NCBI GenBank assembly: GCA_030704615.1
Contig: CM060733.1
Span: 3,908,001-3,968,000 of the forward strand
Origin: Takakia lepidozioides
Lineage: Eukaryota; Streptophyta; Takakiopsida; Takakiales; Takakiaceae
Direction of reading: 5' to 3'
DNA length: 60,000 nt
This document shows positions 1-10,467 of the stretch, piece by piece. Position 1 is the stretch's first letter. Every line of letters begins with the position of its first letter. The notes under the pieces are model-generated. The model was not told the DNA's origin. It made no database searches and was given only the letters and a program-made list of their open reading frames with translations. The position numbers and the translations under genes were made by a program.

Positions 1-744
1 GTATCAAGAGAATTATCAAAATGAATGTCACAATCTACAAGAAGGTCCACAACAACTAAAGAAAAACAAACGCCCTACCCCAGTACCATATGAAAAAACT
101 AAGAACCCCCAAAGGCCCTAAACCTAAATCTAGAAAGCGCCGTCGCTGCCTGCGACCCCCACGCGTCGCCACCTGCGACGCGGTTTTTAGGCCGGGGGTC
201 GCAAACGGTGACGGCCAACCGTCGCCATCTGCGACCTGTTTTTTTTAATGGATTTTTTAGGCCGGGGATCGCACACGGCGACGGCCAGCCGTCGCACACT
301 GTGACCCAATTTTTTTTATTTTTTTTTTAAAGAATAGGGCAGCCAGGCAGTTTGCGATGCTCGGCCGTCGCAGGGGCCTTTTGCCCTTCATGCCACCATG
401 CGACGGCCTGGCGTCGCAAAAAAGGGCTGCGATGAAAGAAGGGTTTTTTTTTCTTTTTTTTTTCCGGCGTGCGACGAGCGGCCGTTGCCCGAAAAAGCTG
501 CCTTCTGCCCTTCGCTGGGGGCGACGCTTGGGCGTCGCATGGAAGGGCTGCCATTTGCCCTTCATCACTCCGTGCGACGGCCAGGCGTCGCCGCTTGGCC
601 CCGGTGCCAGGTGGCGGCCCGCGGGTTTGGCTGCGACGGCCCGGCGTCGCAAACACGCTCCGCGGGGTTGGCGTCGCACGCTCAGCGCCGCGCGGGGCGT
701 GGGGGCGCGGCTGGCGTCGCAAACCCCCCCCATTTGCTGTAGTG
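1..744 (-). mobile_element. Terminal part of a CACTA-like (En/Spm) DNA transposon, running off the left edge
   Basis: On the minus strand the block begins at 744 with CACTACAGCAAATGG, the CACTA-type terminus. It continues into several hundred bases crowded with short GC-rich motifs of the form TGCGACGGCC and GGCGTCGC in both orientations, separated by T-rich runs. Dense subterminal motif arrays next to a CACTA terminus are a known hallmark of En/Spm elements, where they bind transposase. The block contrasts sharply in base composition with the sequence after 745. Long open frames occur on both strands only because the region is GC-rich; none resembles a transposase. The other end and any coding region lie outside the window. 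A 3-bp target duplication cannot be checked from one end. Confidence 0.6.
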
Positions 745-782
745 TAGCTCTCTAAAGCTTGAAAACAAAAGCCCAATGGACT

Positions 783-1092
783 GAAGGCATGCTCCACACA
801 TGCCCCACTCAGCCCCTTTGCTTCCTTTCTTGCACCCACCAACCTGAAAATACAAGCTTCAGCGGGCTGGAAGCATGCTCCACACATGCCCTACAAGGAA
901 ACCAACCCCTTCCTCCCTTTCTTGCACTGCCAAACCTGAAAGTACAAGCCTTCAACGGGCTGAAAGCATGCTCCACACATGCATTGCCCTCACATAAGGG
1001 AAGTCAGCCCTTCCCTCTTCCTTGCTTGCCCTCCAAGCTTGAAGATGGAAGCTTCAATGAGCTGAATATATGCTCCACACATGCAACCTCTT
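783..1092 (+). repeat. Imperfect tandem repeat, four units of about 85-100 bp
   Basis: The core GCATGCTCCACACATGC recurs four times (near 788, 873, 966 and, degraded, 1068), each followed by CT-rich sequence and a stretch like AACCTGAAAGTACAAGC. Spacing grows from about 85 to 101 bp. An open frame of about 129 codons crosses it, but the repeat explains it and I see no protein family. It starts immediately outside the CACTA-like terminus. Confidence 0.75.
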
Positions 1093-2102
1093 CACACAAG
1101 AGGTATCAGCCCCCTATCTTGGCTCCTTGGCTCCTTGATGCTCTCTAAGAAGAGTAAGCACTCCACAGCCTTTGCCAAGCTCCTGAAACCCTAAGGCTTA
1201 CATTTCCAGCCACAAGACACTCTTCTTGTGGTGCAAGAGCTCTTCTTCCAAGCTATGAAACCCTAGGTGCACATTCCATTGTCTTGCCGCACCTCTTAGC
1301 TCCTGTTCCAGCCCTGCAGCATGGTGCTTTCATCTCTGAAGCTGAAGATCGAATGCCAAGGTCTACCACCTCGTAACCCACATCGCCTCCGCTTCTAACA
1401 ACCAAGGGCTCCATGATGCTCCTTGCATAACAACCTGGTTTCTCTCATCCTCAAGCAAAAACCACAAGTGCTACAACTAACTCGTATCTGGCACTCATAG
1501 ATACGAGCTCATCTTTCTCGAGTGATAAAGTAGAAGAATACAAGCATAAGCTCGTGCGAGCTCACAAAGCTGAAGCATAAACTCATGCATATATAAACTC
1601 GTCACTCAAATACAAGTCAAGCCAAGTGCACCCCACGCCATGGGGAATCCACACTATGGCGCCATAGCTAGGCGCGGTGAGGCTCAACTCGAGAAAGATG
1701 AGCCTCCCGCGCTTGTCGTGAAGATAACCACTCCAGGGCCTAAATCTGCCTTGACCCCTGGATTGACACTTGGGCCAATCCCAAATGTCAATATGTAAAA
1801 GCTAGCTATTTCCTAGCTAGTTTCACACTAGTGGTGAAATAACTTGACAACCTTTTTCGTGATGTGTGATCTGTGTCCTGATCAGATCGATTGATTGTCT
1901 GAATTTTGGGTGTGTGTGTCATTCAGGTACATGTATCATGTCCTCATACCGGGAAAGTACCTTAGCGATGACCCAGACTTCATCTACTCATGGGCTGACC
2001 CCTCCAATGACAAGACAATGTATTGCCAGAAACTGGAGCAGGCTGCACTTCAGAGACTGTGGGTGGTATCTTAAGGTTAATGAAACAAAACAACTGTATT
2101 AT
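1093..2102. other. Intergenic, no recognised gene
   Basis: I see no coding motif here. A short inverted repeat (CTCGTATCTGG ... ATAGATACGAG) lies at about 1470-1500, followed by motifs rich in CTCGTG/CTCATG. Confidence 0.5.
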
Positions 2103-2430
2103 CTCAACGAATGATACACAAATGCCTTGCTGGCAACTATTGGTTGAACGTATCAAACATAACTTTTGTGCACTGGATGAACGTATGAACGAATGATACA
2201 ACAAACGCCTTGCTGGCAACTATTGGATGAACGTAGGAACGAATGATAATGCAAACGCTGAGCTGGCAGCTATTGGATGAACTGACAATGGAACTCATTT
2301 AAAGATTTATTTTGGATGAATGGATGAAATTAAAATGGCCTAAAAATGGAAAAACAAATGAATGGATGGATGTATTGATGGAAAACCCAAAATCCATCCA
2401 TCTATCGCTACATTCATCCATCCAGTCATG
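2103..2430 (+). repeat. Tandem repeat followed by an imperfect fold-back
   Basis: Three imperfect units begin ACGAATGATA and contain GCCTTGCTGGCAACTATTGG (2109, 2190 and 2241), with unequal spacing. From about 2318 to 2430, copies of GGATGGATG face copies of CATCCATCC, giving a potential hairpin of roughly 100 bases. No protein is supported. Confidence 0.65.
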
Positions 2431-3129
2431 AGTAGAGGGGACTTAGCGTTTTTTTGTCTCCCCTGCCATCTGTTTGTTTTCTTTGTGTCGAGTTTGATCG
2501 TGAGAGATGACAAACATGAGCTGTGTTTGCTTTCTTTTAGTGTCGAGTCTGATCATGAGAGACGACGTGCGGAGCTGGTGGGATAGGGGGCAGACAGGGA
2601 CTCAAACCCTAGAATCGGGGCATGAAGAAATCCGTCCTGTGCGAAATCATTTCCAGCTCGGCATGATGCGAGGCCTCTCGTATGAGCCAAGCGAGAGGAC
2701 AGGGCCTTGCGTATGGAGTGGGTGTGCAGGAGCGTATGCCTTGTGCAAATGTGTGAATTTTGCTTTGTTTGCCCCTGTTTTCTCTCACTGAAGTCAGAAG
2801 CAGGTTTGCTCGTCTTGGTTTCAGTAAAGGAGTTGGGTTGCTGATTTGTGTGACATTGAACTTGTTCCATCTGCCTTTTTGTTGGCTCTCTGCAAGAAAA
2901 ATCCTATGGTCTCTTCTTTTGAACCCACTGGTGCCTTCAGGGATGCCATTCAAATTAGGTGATTACACGAAACACTTCGCGATTTCTTTTTTTGTGTTTG
3001 TATGCACAGTCGGATCCAGGCTCGGAATTGTCTTTTGTGCAATTCAGTAGAAACGGATGTACTCAGCGCAAAGATGCAAGAAAGCGCACAGGTCGTTAGG
3101 CAAGGCCGATAATTGGTATATCTGGCGTG
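2431..3129. other. Intergenic, no recognised gene
   Basis: Short open frames exist on both strands but carry no recognisable motif. This stretch may include decayed upstream parts of the OSB-like relic that follows, but I cannot show it. Confidence 0.4.
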
Positions 3130-4360
3130 TAGGTCAACGCTAGAGCATGGAGCAACGCTGGCAGCAGTTCTTTAAAGATACTTTACAATGGTGGAATAGT
3201 AGCCTTGACAAGGTGAGCTTTCTTCATGTAGGATGAGAAATGGAGATTGAGGAAACTCTGCTATGGTCGTGTGGTGTGGACTGGATCGTACTGTTGTTGA
3301 GTGAGGACTATCAGTGACGTCAGAATCTCGCTGTGCTCTAGGAAAACTACTTTTACTGTCCGTATCGAGGTTGTCCTTGCTGAGCAGGGCATGAAAGTAG
3401 GATGCGCAAGGTGTTTTCCCTTGAGTTTGCAAGGTACTTGGGAGGGTTGAGACTGCAACTCCTCAGTTGCTCCTTGGTCGTTTTCATAGACCACTCCAAG
3501 ATCTCCAGACTACAGACATAGGCTTATTGTGTAAGTTTGGGTATATTCCAATGTTCCTCATTGTGTAGAATCTAATGGAGCCCAAAGTGACTTGCAATGA
3601 ATGTTGTTGAAAGTGCACTAGGATTCCTACAGAAGGGAATTTGTCAAAATATTGATGTTGTCGAATTTTGGGCACAAAGGTCTATTGTAGAGCATTGAGC
3701 AGAGCTGGCACGAGTTTTCTAAAGATCCTCATCAATGGTGGGACAAAAGCAATTGCAAGGTGTGACTTTCTTAATGTACAATGCAGAGAAATTTGTCCAT
3801 CTTGCAAATGTGGGTTCTTACTGTTAGTATCATGATTTGGTATCTTTCCTATTGTTGACAAGGTCCTTGGGAGGGTCAAGTTGGTCTTAGGAGCCTGAGT
3901 TTAAATCTATGGCTGCTCAGCTGGACCGTGGTGGTTTTCCTCGCAGACCCATCCGAGCTCACCTGACTACAGACACAAGCAGCACACACAAGAGGTCCTT
4001 TTGGGTTGATGGTCGGTTGAATCCTCCATGGTTGAAAGAAAAGCTAGCTGCCATGACACGAGGTCAAGGACAAAGTGGTAATGGCTCATTCTTCAGCACA
4101 TTTCAGCCTGTTTTGCCCTCTTATCAGAGTCGACCCTGATTTCCATGTTGAATTCTACAAGTTAGCTTGTTGGGTTGATCTATGGTGGTCTAAATTTTTT
4201 TGGCATGTGACTGCCAATGTGGCAACAAGAAAGTCCAAGAACATATAGGGATGAAGAGAAGCTATGGAAGGAATATTTTTCCGACCCCAGTCAATGGTGG
4301 GATGATCGAGGGAAAAATGTGAATGCCTGTTACAATACAGAGAGAAGCAGATGCCATTCA
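3130..4360 (+). pseudogene. Decayed OSB-like gene with repeated PDF motifs
   Basis: Three positions read like the PDF motif of plant organellar single-stranded-DNA-binding (OSB) proteins, whose typical form is a tryptophan and two aromatics, then a proline, then Q/E-W-W-D-N-R. At about 3151-3205 the plus strand gives WQQFFKDTLQWWNSS; at about 3698-3745 WHEFSKDPHQWWDKS; at about 4262-4320 LWKEYFSDPSQWWDDRG. At about 3987-4050 FWVDGRLNPPWLKEKLAAM matches the second half of the motif. The pieces are in different frames and separated by stops, so no intact protein is made as the sequence stands. In the known family these proteins act in mitochondria or plastids in DNA recombination surveillance, with an OB-fold before one to three PDF motifs. 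I did not find the OB-fold. It could be a dead gene or a fragment carried by a repeat. Confidence 0.55.
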
Positions 4361-5008
4361 GCATAGGAACTAGTGTGTTATGAGTAGGGTTGGGGTGTTT
4401 GCTAGAACAAATCTAGGCCGTCATTGTCAGCCGTTCAAAGCAAGGCGAGGATGTATGCGTGATGTGTGCAGAGGCTCGGATGGCTGAAGGAGCAGGGATA
4501 GAATGTGGGTCCAGATTCATCCAATAGGGCAGGATGTCAAGGGGGAATGCTTGCACGTGAGCCTGGCTAGGCTCACGCCACGTCAGCAATCATCCACATG
4601 TGCAGGCCCTAATTCCCCACCCCACCCCCCCCCCCCCCCCCCCCCCCCACCTATTACCGCGGATCGGTTGTCGCCTATGTCCTTATTTTTTGATCCCTCT
4701 TCATCGCCCCCACATGAATATTCTTTCCGACCGAGAACAATGGTAGGTTTGTGGATGGTTTAGGATCGAGGACATGATTTTTGAATGAGGAGATCGTCCG
4801 CTACAGAATTGAATATTAACAACAAACCTTTCTTTTTGCAAAGTAGTTCATTCATTCCAACCCACAAACATTTTTCAATGCCGGAATTTGAAGACCTACC
4901 CCAGGCAATCCCTAACTGTACTTACGGGAACGCGCGAAGAACTTGAAAAACAGTTTGGGGATGGAAGCAAAACCAAAATACATTTTATTAAGTCTCGGTA
5001 CTTGAACC
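4361..5008. other. Intergenic with a poly-C tract
   Basis: A nearly pure run of C lies at about 4619-4649. Otherwise I see no gene or known element here. A short frame at 4888-5070 has no recognisable motif and overlaps the end of the methyltransferase relic. Confidence 0.5.
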
Positions 5009-6660
5009 TCAAGAACTATTGGAGGTTTCAGAGGAACTACTTCCAGAGTTTGCAGCAATATCATCTATGAACACAGCAGCCCATCCGCGACGTTTTTTTT
5101 TTTCCGCGACCCCCATGGAGAGGCGAATACATTGTTTGTTGGGACAACACCCGTGCGCAAGCTTCCGCGTAAACCGGCAAGTGGTAAGATCTAGGGGGAC
5201 TCGGGGACATGTAGTATCCTTGGAGACTGAAAGGTGCCTGCATATTCGATGACTGGTGCCGAACTCTGGAAAGCAAGAAGAGGAATGGTGGTAGATGTTA
5301 TCATCCAGAAATAGACAATGTAAGCAACCATCTGTCGAACGGGAATGACACAAGGAAATACAACATATTTTGCACGACTAGAGCCGAACTTACTCACACT
5401 CAAAATCGGAGTCCACGTCGAGATCCTTGTCAGGCGCTTTGGGCTCCTCAAGAAGTCCCTCCGTGGATGGGGCAGAAGTAGTGCCCGACTCAAGCTGATG
5501 AAGCTCGCTTGAGAAGAGCTCCGTATCAGCCTCCATGCCGAAGAAGTGCCTTCCGGCGCTTTTGCACGCATGAAAAGATGCTCCTGCAAATTGAAGATGA
5601 ACGAGAAATCAAAACAGGGCTTCCCTAAGCTCACTGCCCACATTTCAAACATAGTGTTCAGGGCCCCACCTGTTCCCATAGACAAGTCAACCACTCGTCC
5701 ACCGTGACGGCTGCATGTCTCCACCAAAGTCTGCATGAAAGCTGGGGATTTCTCTCGTGCACCTCTCCAAGGGACACCAGTTGACCTTTTCGTAGTTCGA
5801 CCCGAGTCCACGTAATTGAAGATTACATCATCCTCCACAGGCTCGCAGGTGGGGTCAATGTGAGCTGCAAGGTCCCTCAACTGGAACTCAGCAATACCAG
5901 GAGGAAGTGTCCTTACGCACCCTCACCAGGCACAAAGCTTCGAACACCCGAGTCTGTCAATAATCACGAAGAGAGCATGAGGCAAAAGACAAAACCTACT
6001 TTTGACATTTACTAAAGAACCACAAAACTTTAATTCAAAGGAACCAACTCACTTTCTGCCCCGGGAACTTGCCCTTCGTAAGAGGCAGAGTGTTGATGCA
6101 TGTCCAAGTTTTGATGACACGAAACCCGGAAGCTTTCATGTACTCCGTGCCGACATGTCCTTTGACTGCATGAGAAGAAGAGCCCCCGAGTCAGAAAGGA
6201 ATTTGTTGCTGAATGAGAAAGTCCACTGCCAGTAACGAAAATCCGATTTGTTCCAAGTGGGGGTTGAATTGGAAGGCAACACATCAGGGACAGGGAAACC
6301 GTCAGGAATGTCCAGCACCACAAGGTCAGTCGCGTATGCCTGCTGAACTCCATTCACCCAATCCGGCCTTTTTGTGACCTACAGCCAAAAACAGGAGACA
6401 GTGTCACAAGCCCAATCCAGATCCAACAGGAAATCAATCCCCTCGACAAGCCAGAACAAGTTGCCAAAACAAAATTATTCACACAACAGTTAAGACATAT
6501 GTGCTTACTTGAGTGAGGAACGAAACAAGCATGTCCCATGATTTCGAGGGCACCCCTTTGAATGTGGACTTCCTGGATTCCATCATTGCCAGAAAACTTT
6601 CATTCACCACCTTACGATGGAACTGGCCCAAAACCCTGGATGGATGTTATCTCGCATCGA
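5009..6660 (-). pseudogene. DNA N4/N6 methyltransferase-like gene, five exons, 5' truncated and frameshifted
   Basis: Exons on the minus strand can be set by consensus splice sites: about 6660-6509 (donor GTAAGC), 6378-6053 (donor GTGAGT), 5953-5670, 5583-5394 (donor GTAAGT) and 5265-5009 (acceptor CTTTCCAG). Exon 2 gives DLVVLDIPDGF at the place of the catalytic DPPY motif. Exon 3 gives REKSPAFMQTLVE, like motif X, then VVDLSMGTG. Joining exon 3 to exon 4 completes the SAM-binding motif I region, ending with GRHFFGMEADTELF. This order (catalytic motif first, SAM motif later) is that of beta-class N4/N6 methylases. DPPY is replaced by DIPD, so activity is doubtful even before damage. Frame breaks occur near 6165, near 5905 and at an 11-A run (5093-5103). 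The 5' part is missing where the copia element begins. Introns rule out a processed copy. Confidence 0.65.
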
Positions 6661-8712
6661 AAGGAAGATTTCTCAGCCATGTTGTCTCTTTGGCACCATC
6701 AGTTAGTGCTCGATACTCAGCTTCAGTGCTTGACAAAACAACTGTAGGTTGCTTTTTAGAGCACCAACTAATAGCAGAGTCTCCGAGACAAAACACGTAC
6801 CCGGTTGTCGAGTGTCGTTTGTCATGATTTCCCGCCCAATTTGCATCGGTGTAGCCATGGAGATTGTTGTTGATACCTCGACGAAACAAAAGACCATAAT
6901 CAACAGTCCCTTTTATGTATCTGAAATTTTGCTTAATTGCATCAAGATGGGCTTCATGTGGACTGGACATAAACCTGTTGACCACACTTGTAGCATATGA
7001 AATATCAGGTCTCGTATTTGTCAAGTAAATAAGACTTCCAACCATCTGTTTGTAAAGTGTTGAATCAACACCCGGAGAGTTCATGTCTGTGAGGAGTCTT
7101 GTTCCTTCTGCCATGGGAACAGCTTGAGGTTTGCAATCGATAAAATTAAACCTCTCTAACATTCTCCTTACATATCCTCGGTGAGTCATCATAATGCCTG
7201 CAAATAAGTGAATGAACTCTGCTGCAAGGTAATGATTGATGAGCCCCAAGTCAGTCATTTCATAAGCATTCTTGAGCTGATTTCTTATCCATGCACTCTT
7301 CTCATGATTGTCTCCGGTCAACAGTAGATCGTCCACATACAGAAGTAGAATCACGAGCTGCCCATTCTCTCGAAGATAGTAGAAATTGTAGTCTGCGCTG
7401 CTACGAAAGAGTCCCTGTGACCTAAGATATGCATCAATTTTTCCATACCATGCTCGCGGGGCTTGTTTCAGTCCATACAATGCTTTAAACAATCTGCATA
7501 CCTTTGTCTCACTCCCCTTCTTGACGAAACCTTCAGGCTGGGACATGTAGACTTCTTCATTTAAATCTCCGTTCAAGAAAGTTGTTTTCACATCTAAGTG
7601 AAAAATTGGCCATTCTCGTTGAGCAGCTAGTGCCACCACTGAACATATCGTAGACCACTTTACCACAAGAGCAAAAGTATCTTCGAAGTCAATCCCAGCT
7701 CTTTGTTCATAGCCACGAGCAACAAGTCTAGCTTTCAATTTTTCTGCAGTCCCATCAGCTCTATGTTTCACCTTAAATACCCATTTTGCCGAGATGGGTC
7801 TTCTTCCTGCTGGGAGCTCAACGAGTTGCCAGGTTTTGTTGTGGGTTATAGAGTCCATTTCCTGCTGCATAGCTGCTTGCCAGCCAGGAATCTGAAATGC
7901 TTCTTGAAAAGAAGTGGGCTCAAAGGGAATATCCACAACATTAACATAATCAACAAGTCGAGCAGGTGTCCGTTTCATTCTCTGAGATTTCCTCAGCTCC
8001 AAAGAAGGAAGCATTTCCCCTAGATTCTTTTCTGGAATGGCCAAAGTAACTTGCTCCGGAGATAATGGAGTTGACGCTGGTGTGTCAACTTCATCTGTGG
8101 AGGTAGAATCGATTGGCAATTCGACATGAATGTCCATCCCTGAATGAGTATCTGGTGGAACATGAGTGGAAGTATCCACAGAGGTGTCTATATCAGGGAG
8201 AATGCTGTCACCATGGACTTGCTCAATGAATTGTTTATCATTGGCTATGTCAATCAGCAATTCGTCAAAATGCACATCTCGGCTAATGAAGATCTTACGA
8301 GAAGATGGATTGTAAAGCCGATAGCCTTTAGTAGCAAAATCATAGCCAACTAGGATGCACTCAATTGATTTTGCATCAAGTTTTCCTCTCTCTTCTTGAG
8401 CAACCCTCAAGTTCCCCAAATCAGGCTTAATGTCTGAGAATTTCTCATATGGCGTCGTACCTGAATTTGCTCTTGTTGGGCAACGATTGAGGAGGTAAGC
8501 TGCCGTATTAACAGCTTCTAACCACAAGAACTTCGGCACTTCTTTTTCCACAACCAAACTGCGAGCACACTCCATTAGGGTTCGGTTCTTCCTTTCAGCT
8601 ACGCCATTTTGTTGTGGTGTCCTCAGTTGTGTGAGCTGACGCTGAATTCCATGCTTATGACAATAATCCGTAAATGCATGAGAAAGAAATTCTCCCCCTC
8701 GATCAGTTCGGA
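6647..8712 (-). pseudogene. copia pol fragment: integrase C-terminal half, reverse transcriptase, partial RNase H
   Basis: At the deletion edge the frame resumes with CLRTDRGGEF and TPQQNGVAERKNRTL of the integrase core. It then stays open for 642 codons from 8575. Reverse transcriptase landmarks are ALYGLKQAPRAWY and the catalytic YVDDLLLTG. The RNase H landmark is SSTEAEYRAL, followed by TTWLRNL, after which the sequence diverges and stops at 6647. The remaining frame has no internal stop, which suggests a fairly young element, but protease, the first half of integrase and the last part of RNase H are missing. Non-autonomous and dead. Confidence 0.92.
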
Positions 8713-9256
8713 GACATTTGATGCGTTTTTGCAGTTAGCTCATCAAGTGTGGGAAGATCTTTTTGACTCAATATGGATTGAACATAATGTTCATAGCTCT
8801 CAGGGAGAGCATTCATGACCATCTCGACTATTATGTCATCGCCTATCTTCTCTCCAAAACCAGCCAGCTGATTTAACAAATCTTGGACAGTTTCCAAGAA
8901 GCTTTCCATGGATGAATCTTCCTGCATTTTCAGATTAGTCAGTTTGTTCCGAATTGACAATCTCCTGGAAGATGTCTTGACCTCATAGAGACTCGCAAGT
9001 GTATCCCAGACTTGATTGGGATCATTCAGATGCTGGACATAAGGAATAACTTTGTCAGAAAGTGAGAGGTTTATAATGATAAGAGCTCTCTGCTTCCGCT
9101 TCTTCAAAGCCTCTTCCTGTGCTTGACTCGCATGACTTGCGGCCTTGACATCTTCCTCTGCTACATCTAAAAGATCTTCTCTCATAAGATAGCATAGTTT
9201 GACTGACCAGCCAACTTGTTGGCTTCCGACATGGTGTGCTCGATGACTCCGGACAT
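8712..9256 (-). pseudogene. copia gag (retrotransposon capsid), frameshifted and truncated
   Basis: The frame opens at 9256 with MSGVIEHTMSEANKLAG and, after a frame break near 9190, continues as MREDLLDVAEEDV and VWDTLASLYE. This is the UBN2/gag-polypeptide pattern of copia capsids, which normally packages element RNA. It ends at LDELTAKTHQ, fused to integrase by a deletion, so the CCHC zinc knuckle is absent. It cannot give a full-length gag as it stands. Confidence 0.8.
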
Positions 9257-9460
9257 TGTGATGAAAGAGACCAACAAAAAAAAACAAAATAAAGAAGAAG
9301 AAAAAAAAATGCCGCCAACTTGCTTTGGAACTGGGTTCCACAAAGCCTTTCGTGTCCACAATAAAACAAACGACTTCCTGGCGAGCAGAGCTCCACGCCT
9401 GAGATTCTTCCTAGTGATCTCTTTACACTTCAAGTACGGTGATTCCCTACGTCCCTCCTC

Positions 9461-9473
9461 CGCTCTGATACCA
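9461..9473 (-). other. Primer-binding site complementary to initiator tRNA-Met
   Basis: The minus strand reads TGGTATCAGAGCG, the classical plant copia primer-binding site, directly inside the 5' LTR. Confidence 0.9.
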
Positions 9474-9729
9474 TGAAGAAATTGTAGAACCTTTACTAGG
9501 TGACAGGATCTCTGGGACAAAATACCAATCCCCTTGAGGGCAAAACTATTATATGCCGAGAGGCCACCGCTAACCTGAATAGGCAATAAAAGCTCTGGTA
9601 GCTGTAAAGCCAAGGAACTAGGAAAGAATTGATAACTACCTACCACTGTTGGTGATTAACTACATGTCAGCTATGTGATGAATATGGTAAACATGTGGAA
9701 TGTAATTAAGCTAGCCTGATCTTTCAACA
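9474..9729 (-). repeat. 5' LTR of the copia element
   Basis: It starts at 9729 with TGTTGAAAGATC and runs to just before the primer-binding site. The inner edge is either ...TTCTACA at about 9485 or ...CTTCA at 9474; with no partner LTR it cannot be fixed. About 250 bp, a usual size for copia LTRs. Confidence 0.75.
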
Positions 9730-10254
9730 GAATGGCCATGCCATGTTCCCAGATTCGGATTTGATCTTGTTGTGATATGCAGTTTCGTAGATCTTTGGGT
9801 CAAATAGACTATAATATTCGCATTTCCACCGTAGGTCAATTCTCCGTGACCCTTGAGTTTTCGCCGGAATTCCCCGACGTCCCCTGCGAGCGGCCGAGAC
9901 TCCGGTGGAATATAAGCGCTGGTCCCCTTCGGTAAAGTGCTTGTTCTTGCTGTTACCTACCGGAGGACCTCCGTCCCCGAAAAAGGCAGAGCAAGCCTCT
10001 CTGAGGCTCATTCCTCTTCCTTCGGCAGTTTTGCCACTACCGTGGTTGTTGCCAACGTTAGGGGATCCCCCATTCCGAGAGGTGACGGGGCCAGGCCTGT
10101 TAGATTTGGAGTCGTATGCCACTGCCTGTGGTGCCGATAGATTTACCACTTCAGCGCTGTTATTGGACATCGCAGGCTGAGCATCTATTTCTCGTATATT
10201 GCCTACACCAAGAAGGGGAATGTGTACCTCCAGCGACTTAGAGAATGGAACCAT
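9730..10254 (-). pseudogene. N-terminal fragment of a mitochondrial group II intron maturase
   Basis: An open frame runs from about 10254 down to the copia junction and ends with DPKIYETAYHNKIKSESGNM, the RT0 region that opens group II intron reverse transcriptase/maturases. It lies inside the intron following the cox2 exon. The rest (reverse transcriptase and X domains) is missing because the copia LTR starts at 9729. In mitochondria such proteins help the host intron splice; here it is a relic. Confidence 0.65.
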
Positions 10255-10467
10255 AGGCCTCTTAGCTAGGGGAGCCTTTTCAGTGTATAGGTTTAACTTA
10301 AACTCCCCGTCCCTGGCATGCTCTAGTCCCTCGAGTCTTTCGACGTAAAACGAGAATGTTTTTTTCTCGTCTCCCTTTCGGTAAGCCAGAAGCTTTGCGG
10401 ACCATAGAACATAGAACTAGGCCGGTGCATTTCGTTGCACTTCCATCACTCTCGTGAAAGGGCGCAC

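Larger units (their letters stand above)
6655..9729 (-). mobile_element. Ty1/copia LTR retrotransposon, internally deleted, no 3' LTR
   Basis: Reading the minus strand from 9729 there is a 5' LTR, a primer-binding site, gag, the C-terminal part of integrase, reverse transcriptase and part of RNase H. Copia order (integrase before reverse transcriptase) is clear. The sequence stops inside RNase H at about 6655, where the methyltransferase relic begins. There is no polypurine tract or second LTR. A second deletion removed the zinc knuckle, protease and first half of integrase at about 8712. The 5' LTR abuts mitochondrial maturase sequence at 9730, so this element inserted into a pre-existing NUMT. 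Confidence 0.9.

Noticed and set aside
257-887. Several overlapping long open frames on both strands
   Set aside because: They arise from the GC-rich CACTA subterminal array; the products are Arg/Ala/Pro-rich with no family motif.
783-1092. CRISPR-like array of regularly spaced repeats
   Set aside because: Units are imperfect, spacing is irregular, the 'spacers' resemble one another, and the context is a plant nuclear genome.
759-1148. 129-codon frame as a secreted Cys-rich peptide
   Set aside because: Its Cys pattern (CSTHA) is just the tandem DNA repeat translated; no signal peptide.
5009-6660. Bacterial contamination as source of the methyltransferase
   Set aside because: Consensus plant splice sites interrupt conserved motifs and the flanks are plant repeats.
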